Shown here: one piece after another, positions 1-5,279 of the stretch
Position numbering within the stretch: position 1 is the first letter of the stretch
Layout: the number at the start of each line of letters is the position of its first letter
From: an uncultured Anaeromassilibacillus sp.
GTDB taxonomy: Bacteria; Bacillota; Clostridia; Oscillospirales; Acutalibacteraceae
Length of the DNA stretch: 5,279 nucleotides
Reading direction: 5' to 3'
Assembly: GCA_945988865.1 (NCBI GenBank)
Contig: CAMFTQ010000058.1
Span: 1-5,279 of the forward strand
The notes under the pieces: generated by a model
What the model was told of the DNA's origin: nothing
The model's database searches: none
What the model saw: only the letters and a program-made list of their open reading frames with translations
Program-made: the position numbers and the translations under genes

Positions 1-582
1 GCATTTGCATATTTCGTACAGGAAGTTTTTGAGCATCAGATTACCAAATTGACTATGAGTAACCTCAGGGTGGAACTGTACCGCATAAATGTTACGCTCA
101 ACATTCTCCATAGCGGCACAGGGGCAGTCATCGGATTTTGCTGTTATTACAAAATCCTTCGGCGGTTGACTGATAAAATCAGTGTGGCTCATCCAAACGA
201 TATTATTTTTCGGAACATCCTTAAAAAGAACGCTGTCTGATGTTGTTTCAATCTCAATTTTGCCGTACTCGCTTTTTGTTGCAGATTCAACCACGCCATC
301 GCACATCCACGAAATGAGCTGACAGCCGTAGCAGATACCTAAAACAGGAATACCTAAATCAAGAATTTCTTTTGTGTAATGCGGTGAACTCATATCATAA
401 ACGGAGTTCGGGCCGCCTGTGAAAATTATGCCCTTGTAGCTTTCTGCTTTAATTTCTTCTATCGGTGTTGTGTAAGGCTTGATTTCTGCGTAAACGTGAT
501 GGTCACGTACTCTGCGGGCAATAAGCTGATTGTACTGACCGCCGAAATCAAGAACAAGTATTTTTTCTAACTTAGCACTCAT
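1..582 (-). CDS. guaA: GMP synthase (glutamine-hydrolysing), N-terminal glutaminase part
   Basis: GMP synthetase converts XMP to GMP using ATP and the ammonia released from glutamine. The first 194 codons are visible in one open frame; the rest runs off the left edge. They form the class I glutamine amidotransferase domain: start [20 protein letters not shown], oxyanion-region [10 protein letters not shown] (54-63), nucleophile elbow GICYGCQ with Cys84, and QFHPEVTHS with His171 and Glu173, giving the complete Cys-His-Glu triad. WMSHTD (130-135) is also typical of GuaA and helps separate it from carbamoyl-phosphate and anthranilate synthase subunits. The ATP-pyrophosphatase and dimerisation domains are outside the window. 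A stand-alone glutaminase subunit, as in some archaea, cannot be excluded formally, but fused GuaA is the rule in Firmicutes. ATG at 582 has GAGG 8 bases upstream and lies 17 bases after the purA stop, so it is probably the next gene of the same operon. Confidence 0.95.
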   Translation of the reverse strand, partial: MSAKLEKILVLDFGGQYNQLIARRVRDHHVYAEIKPYTTPIEEIKAESYKGIIFTGGPNSVYDMSSPHYTKEILDLGIPVLGICYGCQLISWMCDGVVESATKSEYGKIEIETTSDSVLFKDVPKNNIVWMSHTDFISQPPKDFVITAKSDDCPCAAMENVERNIYAVQFHPEVTHSQFGNLMLKNFLYEICKC

Positions 583-590
583 ATAAGAAA

Positions 591-594
591 CCTC
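591..594 (-). promoter_or_regulatory. Probable weak ribosome binding site of guaA
   Basis: GAGG on the minus strand, 8 bases before ATG 582 and just after the purA stop. The match is shorter than those of purB and purA, but spacing is good. The closeness to the purA stop would also allow translational coupling. Confidence 0.6.
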
Positions 595-599
595 GTTGT

Positions 600-1877
600 T
601 TATCTGTAAATAATGTCATTTCTTGACGGACCGTTTGAAACGATGCCGATCGGAATACCTATCTCTTTTTCTGCAAACTCGATATAGTTTCTGCAGTTTT
701 CGGGAAGATCCTCGTATTTTTTAATTCCTGTAATATCGCACTTCCAGCCGGGCAATACCTTTAAAATCGGCTTGCATCTTTTAAGCTTAGTGGTTGACGG
801 GAAGTAGTCAATCTGCTTGCCGTCAAGCTCGTAGCCTACGCAAACGGGGATTTCATCAAGGTAGCCTAATACATCTAAAACCGTAAACGCAATTTTTGTT
901 GTACCCTGCACTCTACAGCCGTAGCGTGTTGCTACAAGGTCAAGCCAACCCATTCTTCTCGGTCTGCCTGTTGTAGCACCGTATTCGCCGCCGTCACCGC
1001 CTCTGCGTCTTAGCTCGTCCGCTTCGTCACCGAAAATCTCGCTGACAAATTCACCTGCGCCTACGGCACTTGAATAAGCCTTGACTACAGTTATAATCTC
1101 TTTGATTTCATACGGCGGAATACCTGCGCCTACTGCTCCGTAGCCTGCGATTGTATTTGATGATGTTACCATCGGATAAATACCGAAGTCAGTATCCTTT
1201 AATGCACCGAGCTGTCCCTCAAGAAGAATATTCTTTCCGCTCTTTACTGCTTCATAAAGGAAAGAGAATGTGTCTGCAACATACGGCTCTAAGGCAACCT
1301 TGTACTCCATAAGCTTATTAAAAATCTCATCAACTGAAATTTCAGGCTTGTTGTAAAGGTTTTTAAGAGTTGCATTTTTGATTTCTACTGCGTGTCTGAT
1401 TTTCTCTTTTAAGCACTCGTCATCATCAAAAAGCTCGTTTACCTGAAAACCGATTTTTGAATATTTGTCTGAATAAAACGGCGCAATACCGCTTTTTGTT
1501 GAACCGAATGAATTTTTGCCCAGACGTTCCTCCTCGTAGCAGTCAAAGGCTACGTGATAAGGCATTACTATCTGCGCTCTGTCTGATATTAAAATGTTCG
1601 GCTTCGGAACTCCACGCTGCTCAAGCTCGCTCATTTCCTTTACGAAGTTTTCAACGCTGAAAGCAACACCGTTGCCGATGATGTTTGTAATATGCTGATG
1701 AAAAACTCCCGACGGCAGCTGATGAAGCGCAAACTTGCCGTAATTGTTTACTATTGTGTGACCTGCGTTGCTTCCGCCCTGAAAACGGATTACGATGTCG
1801 CTTTCCTGTGCGAGAACGTCTGTGATTTTGCCCTTGCCCTCATCGCCCCAGTTGGCGCCGACTATAGCTTTAACCAT
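600..1877 (-). CDS. purA: Adenylosuccinate synthetase, divergent Clostridia-type
   Basis: Joins IMP and L-aspartate with GTP hydrolysis to give adenylosuccinate, the first step from IMP to AMP; PurB, encoded just upstream, finishes the conversion. 425 residues, close to the usual ~430. Seen: P-loop [11 protein letters not shown] at 7-17 with the catalytic Asp12, GGSNAGHT 34-41 with catalytic His40, TSSNT 238-242, the aspartate-binding loop [10 protein letters not shown] 302-311, and C-terminal SNGPSR. Compared from memory with the E. coli enzyme, several ligand positions differ: EGAQG is EGQLG (220-224), the guanine-binding TKxD is TVLD (332-335), TTGRG is STKSG (126-130), and VARRG is YSKIG. 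The catalytic Asp/His pair and the aspartate loop are intact, and the gene sits in a purine operon, so adenylosuccinate synthesis remains the best call; nucleotide specificity could differ. It is not PurZ-like, because the catalytic Asp is kept. Start ATG 1877 has AAAGGAG 9 bases upstream. The gap to purB is 33 bases and to guaA 17 bases. Confidence 0.96.
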   Translation of the reverse strand: MVKAIVGANWGDEGKGKITDVLAQESDIVIRFQGGSNAGHTIVNNYGKFALHQLPSGVFHQHITNIIGNGVAFSVENFVKEMSELEQRGVPKPNILISDRAQIVMPYHVAFDCYEEERLGKNSFGSTKSGIAPFYSDKYSKIGFQVNELFDDDECLKEKIRHAVEIKNATLKNLYNKPEISVDEIFNKLMEYKVALEPYVADTFSFLYEAVKSGKNILLEGQLGALKDTDFGIYPMVTSSNTIAGYGAVGAGIPPYEIKEIITVVKAYSSAVGAGEFVSEIFGDEADELRRRGGDGGEYGATTGRPRRMGWLDLVATRYGCRVQGTTKIAFTVLDVLGYLDEIPVCVGYELDGKQIDYFPSTTKLKRCKPILKVLPGWKCDITGIKKYEDLPENCRNYIEFAEKEIGIPIGIVSNGPSRNDIIYR

Positions 1878-1886
1878 ATTATTAAA

Positions 1887-1893
1887 CTCCTTT
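1887..1893 (-). promoter_or_regulatory. Ribosome binding site of purA
   Basis: AAAGGAG on the minus strand, 9 bases before ATG 1877, in the 33-base gap after the purB stop. It supports the chosen purA start. Confidence 0.85.
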
Positions 1894-1910
1894 ATATGTA
1901 AATAGGTTGA

Positions 1911-3347
1911 TTATACGTTGATTTCAGCCTGCTCTGTTGCAATATCAGAATAAGGAGCAAGCGCTGTGGCTACCTGATTTGCAAGGAAGTCCTCTGTCTG
2001 CTCTTTTGCTCTGCCTGTATATTTTTCAGGCTGTAAAATTGCTTCAAGCTCAGGCAGTGTTACGCCGAAGGCGTCGTCTGCTGCAATTCTTTGGAGAAGG
2101 TCGTTTTCGCCACCCTCTTCCTTAACAACCCTTGAGGCTGCCATTGAGTGAACTCTGATTCTTTCGTGGAGCATCTGTCTGTCTGCGCCACGCTTTTTAA
2201 CAGCGTCCATCATAATGTTTTCTGTAGCCATAAACGGAAGCTCTTTTCTTAATCTTTGCTCGATAACCTTTGGATATACTACAAGTCCGTCTGCAACATT
2301 CGCATAAAGATTTAAGATAGCGTCAACCGCAAGGAAAGCCTCGGGAACGCTTAAACGCTTGTTTGCACTGTCATCAAGCGTTCTTTCAAACCACTGCGTT
2401 GCAGTTGTGAATGAGCCGTTTAAAACATCTATCATAACGTATCTTGCAAGTGAGCCGATACGCTCGCTGCGCATTGGATTTCTCTTATAAGCCATAGCCG
2501 AGGAGCCGATCTGATTTTTTTCAAACGGCTCTTCAACCTCTTTAAGATGCTGTAAAAGTCTGATATCGTTTGAAAATTTAGCAGCACTCTGTGCGATTGA
2601 GCTTAACACATTGAGAATTTGTGTATCGAGCTTTCTTGAATATGTCTGTCCCGATACTGCAAAGCAATCGGTAAATCCCATTTTTTCTGCGATTTTTTTA
2701 TCAAGTGCCTTAACCTTTTCGTGGTCACCGTCAAACAGCTCTAAAAAGCTTGCCTGTGTGCCTGTTGTTCCCTTTGAACCTAACAGCTTTGCTTTTGAAA
2801 GCTGATACTCAATATCCTCTAAATCCATCAGCAAATCCTGAATCCAAAGAGTTGCTCTTTTGCCTACTGTTGTCGGCTGTGCCGGCTGAAAATGTGTAAA
2901 GGCAAGCGTTGGCAGAGCCTTGTATTTTTCTGCAAAAGCAGACAGGTTGCGGATAACTGTAATGAGCTTGTTTCTGACAAGCTTTAAACCCTCTGTCATA
3001 ATGATTATATCAGTATTGTCGCCAACATAGCAGGAGGTTGCACCCAGATGGATAATACCCTTTGCCTTTGGGCATTGCTGACCGTAGGCATATACGTGCG
3101 ACATAACATCGTGACGAACAAGCTTTTCACGCTCTGCTGCTACCTCGTAGTTTATATCGTCTGCGTGTTCTATAAGCTCGTCTATCTGCTCCTGTGTAAT
3201 CGGCAGTCCAAGCTCCATTTCTGATTGAGCAAGTGCAATCCAGAGCTTGCGCCATGTTCTGAATTTCATATCGGGGGAAAATAGATACTTCATTTCTTTG
3301 TCGGCATATCTTGATGATAACGGTGATTCGTATGTATCCTTAATCAT
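1911..3347 (-). CDS. purB: Adenylosuccinate lyase, animal-like long type
   Basis: Fumarase/aspartase-superfamily lyase acting twice in purine synthesis: SAICAR to AICAR plus fumarate, and adenylosuccinate to AMP plus fumarate. I place the start at ATG 3347 (478 residues, beginning MIKDTYESPLSSRYADKEM) because AAAGGAGG sits 7 bases upstream. A longer frame from TTG at 3380 would add 11 residues, but these are encoded across that site and are probably not translated. Key motifs: RHDVMSH with His79, HLGATSCYVGDNTD 100-113, THFQPAQ with His152 (expected general acid), KGTTGTQASF 192-201, and the flexible signature loop GSSAMAYKRNP 281-291 with the catalytic Ser at 282/283. The common Pro of SSAMP is Ala here. 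TQWFERTLDDSANKR and LPFMATENIMM follow. From memory, the whole protein resembles human ADSL much more than the shorter B. subtilis PurB. It lies between purF and purA, which supplies its second substrate. Very sure of function. Confidence 0.97.
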   Translation of the reverse strand: MIKDTYESPLSSRYADKEMKYLFSPDMKFRTWRKLWIALAQSEMELGLPITQEQIDELIEHADDINYEVAAEREKLVRHDVMSHVYAYGQQCPKAKGIIHLGATSCYVGDNTDIIIMTEGLKLVRNKLITVIRNLSAFAEKYKALPTLAFTHFQPAQPTTVGKRATLWIQDLLMDLEDIEYQLSKAKLLGSKGTTGTQASFLELFDGDHEKVKALDKKIAEKMGFTDCFAVSGQTYSRKLDTQILNVLSSIAQSAAKFSNDIRLLQHLKEVEEPFEKNQIGSSAMAYKRNPMRSERIGSLARYVMIDVLNGSFTTATQWFERTLDDSANKRLSVPEAFLAVDAILNLYANVADGLVVYPKVIEQRLRKELPFMATENIMMDAVKKRGADRQMLHERIRVHSMAASRVVKEEGGENDLLQRIAADDAFGVTLPELEAILQPEKYTGRAKEQTEDFLANQVATALAPYSDIATEQAEINV

Positions 3348-3354
3348 TGTTGCT

Positions 3355-3362
3355 CCTCCTTT
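3355..3362 (-). promoter_or_regulatory. Ribosome binding site of purB
   Basis: AAAGGAGG on the minus strand, 7 bases before ATG 3347. This near-perfect Shine-Dalgarno sequence decides the purB start: it lies inside the longer open frame that could begin at TTG 3380, so the ATG just after it is the likely initiation codon. Confidence 0.9.
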
Positions 3363-3376
3363 ATACTTTTGCATTA

Positions 3377-4828
3377 TCAATAATTCATTCCGCCACGCTC
3401 TTTGCCCTTGAGCATTTCTGTTGTAATACCTGCCGGATAATTACCGGTAAAGCAGGCGTCACAGAAACCGCAGCCACTGTCAAAAAGCATTTCACTAAGC
3501 GACTGTGCCGGCAAAAAGCCTAATGAATCTGCACCGCTTAGCTTGCATATTTCATCTATTGTATGATTACACGCAATAAGCTCGCCACGTGACGGTATGT
3601 CCGTTCCGTAGTAGCAGGGCCACATAAACGGCGGTGAGCTTATACGCAGGTGAACCTCCTTTGCGCCGGCATTTCTGAGCATTGTTACAATTCTGTCGCA
3701 GGTAGTGCCACGAACGATACTGTCATCTATCATAACAACTCTTTTGCCCTTAACAGAGGTTATAAGCGGATTGAGCTTAATTCTGACACTTTGCATTCTT
3801 TCCTCTTGGCTGGGCTTTATGAAGGTTCTGCCTATATAATTATTTTTAACAATACCCTTTTCATAGGGTATGCCTGATTCTTCGCTATAACCTATTGCGG
3901 CGTCAATACCCGATTCCGGAACTCCAATAACGAGATCAGCCTCAACAGGAAATGTTCTTGCCAAAATTCTGCCTGCTTGCTTTCTTGCCTGATATACGCT
4001 TATACCGTCAATGACAGAATCGGTTCTTGCAAAATATATATATTCAAAAACGCATAGCGACTTTTTCTTATTGCAATGTTCCTTTATGCTGTGAACGCCG
4101 TTGCTGTCAACTACTATAATCTCGCCCGGCTCAACATCACGCACAAATTCAGCTCCGCTGGCGTCAAGCGCCGCTGTTTCGCTTGCAAAGACTATGCTGT
4201 TTTCAATTTTGCCCATACATAACGGGCGAAAGCCGTTTGGATCACGTGCTGCTATGAGCTTTCTCGGACTCATCACAAGCAGAGAATATGCTCCTTCTAT
4301 CTGAGTCATAGCGGCACTTACGGCTTCCTCTACGCTGTGGGACTTCATTCTTTCTCTTGCTATGACGTAGGCTATTACCTCGCTGTCGATAGTAGTCTGA
4401 AAAATTGCGCCCCTATGTTCAAGCTCACGCCTGATTTCAACTGCGTTAGTCAAATTACCGTTGTGAGCTATTGAAAGCGTACCTTTTTTATAACGCATAA
4501 CAAGCGGTTGTGCGTTTTCACGCACAGAGCCGCCTGCAGTTGAATAGCGAACATGAGAAACTGCAATTTGTCCGCTTAATGAATCAAGTATTGAGTTGTT
4601 GAACACCTCGGAAACTAAGCCCATATCCTTGTGGTACTCTATAACACCGCAATCATTTACAGCTATACCGCAGCTTTCCTGTCCTCTGTGCTGCAACGCA
4701 AGCAAGCCGTTGTAGCAGGCATAGGCAGGATTTACATTACCGTCACTGTATATACCGAAAACTCCGCACTCCTCGTGCAGCTCTTCTTTTGCAAAACAAT
4801 CAAAAGCAGAATTCAAAGGTGTCACCAT
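3377..4828 (-). CDS. purF: Amidophosphoribosyltransferase (glutamine PRPP amidotransferase)
   Basis: Catalyses the first committed step of purine synthesis: PRPP plus glutamine gives 5-phosphoribosylamine. The protein has 483 residues, close to the family's usual length. Residues 1-20 look like a propeptide; Cys21 in HEECGVFGI should become the N-terminal nucleophile after cleavage, as in Bacillus subtilis. The class II glutaminase domain follows (QHRGQES 46-52, HVRYSTAGG 92-100, HNGNL 122-126), then the phosphoribosyltransferase domain with the PRPP loop VVMIDDSIVRGTT at 364-376. Cys259 (SLCVFEYIYFAR), Cys405 (WPCYYGTD), Cys456 and Cys459 (FCDACF) match the four ligands of the Bacillus-type 4Fe-4S cluster, which predicts oxygen sensitivity. 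Start: ATG at 4828 is the first start codon after an in-frame stop (TGA) that lies in the purC-purF gap, but no Shine-Dalgarno sequence precedes it. The gene ends in TGA, 29 bases before the purB start. Feedback inhibition by purine nucleotides is known for the family and not readable here. Confidence 0.98.
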   Translation of the reverse strand: MVTPLNSAFDCFAKEELHEECGVFGIYSDGNVNPAYACYNGLLALQHRGQESCGIAVNDCGVIEYHKDMGLVSEVFNNSILDSLSGQIAVSHVRYSTAGGSVRENAQPLVMRYKKGTLSIAHNGNLTNAVEIRRELEHRGAIFQTTIDSEVIAYVIARERMKSHSVEEAVSAAMTQIEGAYSLLVMSPRKLIAARDPNGFRPLCMGKIENSIVFASETAALDASGAEFVRDVEPGEIIVVDSNGVHSIKEHCNKKKSLCVFEYIYFARTDSVIDGISVYQARKQAGRILARTFPVEADLVIGVPESGIDAAIGYSEESGIPYEKGIVKNNYIGRTFIKPSQEERMQSVRIKLNPLITSVKGKRVVMIDDSIVRGTTCDRIVTMLRNAGAKEVHLRISSPPFMWPCYYGTDIPSRGELIACNHTIDEICKLSGADSLGFLPAQSLSEMLFDSGCGFCDACFTGNYPAGITTEMLKGKERGGMNY

Positions 4829-4862
4829 CCGAAATATAAAAAATCTAATAAATTTATATCAA
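4829..4862 (-). other. AT-rich purC-purF gap without a Shine-Dalgarno sequence
   Basis: These 34 bases between the purC stop and the purF ATG are almost all A and T. They contain no GGAG-like motif in front of the purF start, unlike the gaps before purB and purA. A 7-bp all-A/T inverted repeat (ATATAAA at 4853-4859, TTTATAT at 4834-4840, 12-base loop) is present but too weak to call a terminator. A TATAAA at 4853-4858 resembles a -10 box, yet no -35 match stands at the right distance. The likely role is a simple operon spacer, possibly an unstructured AT-rich entry site for ribosomes finishing purC. Confidence 0.5.
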
Positions 4863-5279
4863 TCAAGCAAGACCGATACGCTTCATCATCTCGGCATATG
4901 CTTCTTCAACACCGCCCATATCACGACGGAAACGGTCCTTATCAAGCTTTTCGCCAGTGTTTACGTCCCAGAAACGGCAGGTATCAGGTGAAATTTCATC
5001 AGCAAGAACGATTTCGCCGTGGAAACGTCCGAACTCAAGCTTAAAGTCGATAAGATCAACATTACATTCCTTAAAGAACTCAACCATAAGCTCGTTTACC
5101 TTTAAAGCCATAGAAGCGATTGTATCAACCTCTTCCTTGGTAGCAAGCTCTGCTGCTAAGATGTGGTACTCGTTTACGATAGGATCGCCTAAATCATCGT
5201 TCTTATAGCAAAATTCAAGAACAGTTGTTTTCATTGGTGTACCCTCGGGTAAGCCAAGACGCTTTGAAAGACTGCCTGC
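4863..5279 (-). CDS. purC: Phosphoribosylaminoimidazole-succinocarboxamide synthase (SAICAR synthetase), 3' part
   Basis: Cytosolic enzyme that joins L-aspartate to CAIR, using ATP, to give SAICAR in de novo IMP synthesis. Only the last 138 codons are in the window; about 100 N-terminal residues, the true start and any leader lie beyond the right edge (the family is usually about 235-240 residues). The reading frame stays open to the window edge: the 15 codons upstream of the internal Met at 5234 read [14 protein letters not shown], which matches the family, so that Met is not the start. Visible family motifs are [27 protein letters not shown] (the second SAICAR synthetase signature, substrate/metal binding) and [14 protein letters not shown]. 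The gene ends in TGA. It is followed after 34 bases by purF on the same strand, so co-transcription is likely. Its product SAICAR is the substrate of PurB, two genes downstream. Identification is firm; the only limit is truncation by the window. Confidence 0.97.
   Translation of the reverse strand, partial: AGSLSKRLGLPEGTPMKTTVLEFCYKNDDLGDPIVNEYHILAAELATKEEVDTIASMALKVNELMVEFFKECNVDLIDFKLEFGRFHGEIVLADEISPDTCRFWDVNTGEKLDKDRFRRDMGGVEEAYAEMMKRIGLA

Noticed and set aside
49..240. 63-codon plus-strand open frame near the left edge
   Set aside because: It is fully antisense to the conserved GuaA glutaminase domain, including the HPE motif region.
600..1877. PurA-like protein as a PurZ (2-aminoadenine synthesis) enzyme
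   Set aside because: The catalytic Asp of the WGDEGKGK loop and the aspartate-binding loop are kept, and the gene lies among housekeeping purine genes with no phage genes nearby.
3348..3380. Upstream extension of purB from TTG 3380, giving 489 residues
   Set aside because: The extra codons run across the AAAGGAGG site, and the residues (IMQKYKGGAT) are not like the family N-terminus, which begins near the ATG at 3347.
4853..4858. TATAAA as a -10 box of an internal purF promoter
   Set aside because: No sequence like TTGACA stands 16 to 18 bases upstream; in such AT-rich DNA a -10 match is expected by chance.
4834..4859. A/T-only inverted repeat in the purC-purF gap as a terminator
   Set aside because: The 7-bp stem has no G or C and a 12-base loop, so it would be very unstable, and the genes continue at once in the same direction.
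4631..5044. 137-codon plus-strand open frame across the purC-purF junction
   Set aside because: It is antisense to the conserved ends of purC and purF, and its translation looks like no family I know and has no ribosome binding site logic. It is a shadow frame.

Overview
The window is a stretch of ordinary chromosomal purine-biosynthesis genes. All of them lie on the minus strand and all point the same way. Read in the direction of transcription (from high to low coordinates) the order is purC (3' part only), purF, purB, purA, guaA (5' part only). No gene is supported on the plus strand: the plus-strand open frames are antisense shadows of the conserved genes. I saw no tRNA, rRNA, CRISPR array, insertion sequence, phage gene, riboswitch or terminator.

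Organism: the sequence suggests a Gram-positive anaerobe of the class Clostridia, perhaps a Ruminococcus/Oscillospiraceae-type gut bacterium. The reasons are a PurF of the Bacillus type (N-terminal propeptide ending just before the catalytic Cys, plus four iron-sulfur cysteines), strong AGGAGG-type ribosome binding sites before purB and purA, a moderately AT-rich composition, and a PurA with the [12 protein letters not shown]-loop that I associate with Clostridia. The taxonomic call is inference from family resemblance; no database was searched.

Layout: 4863-5279 is the C-terminal 138 codons of PurC (SAICAR synthetase), running off the right edge. 3377-4828 is PurF (glutamine PRPP amidotransferase). 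1911-3347 is PurB (adenylosuccinate lyase), whose start is set by an AAAGGAGG site just upstream. 600-1877 is PurA (adenylosuccinate synthetase). 1-582 is the glutaminase domain of GuaA (GMP synthetase), running off the left edge. Gaps between genes are only 17 to 34 bases, with no recognisable terminator or convincing promoter, so the five genes are probably one operon whose promoter and regulatory leader lie to the right of the window.

How the genes work together: PurF commits PRPP to the pathway. PurC makes SAICAR, which PurB cleaves to AICAR on the way to IMP. PurA and PurB then turn IMP into AMP, while GuaA makes GMP from XMP. The block therefore joins the entry step, the step that feeds PurB, and both exits from IMP. 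IMP dehydrogenase (guaB), needed to supply XMP, is not in the window. I found no sign of a new biological system. The points most worth a second look are a PurA with several substitutions at positions that bind nucleotide in the E. coli enzyme, a PurB that resembles the animal enzyme far more than the Bacillus one, and a purF start without a visible ribosome binding site.
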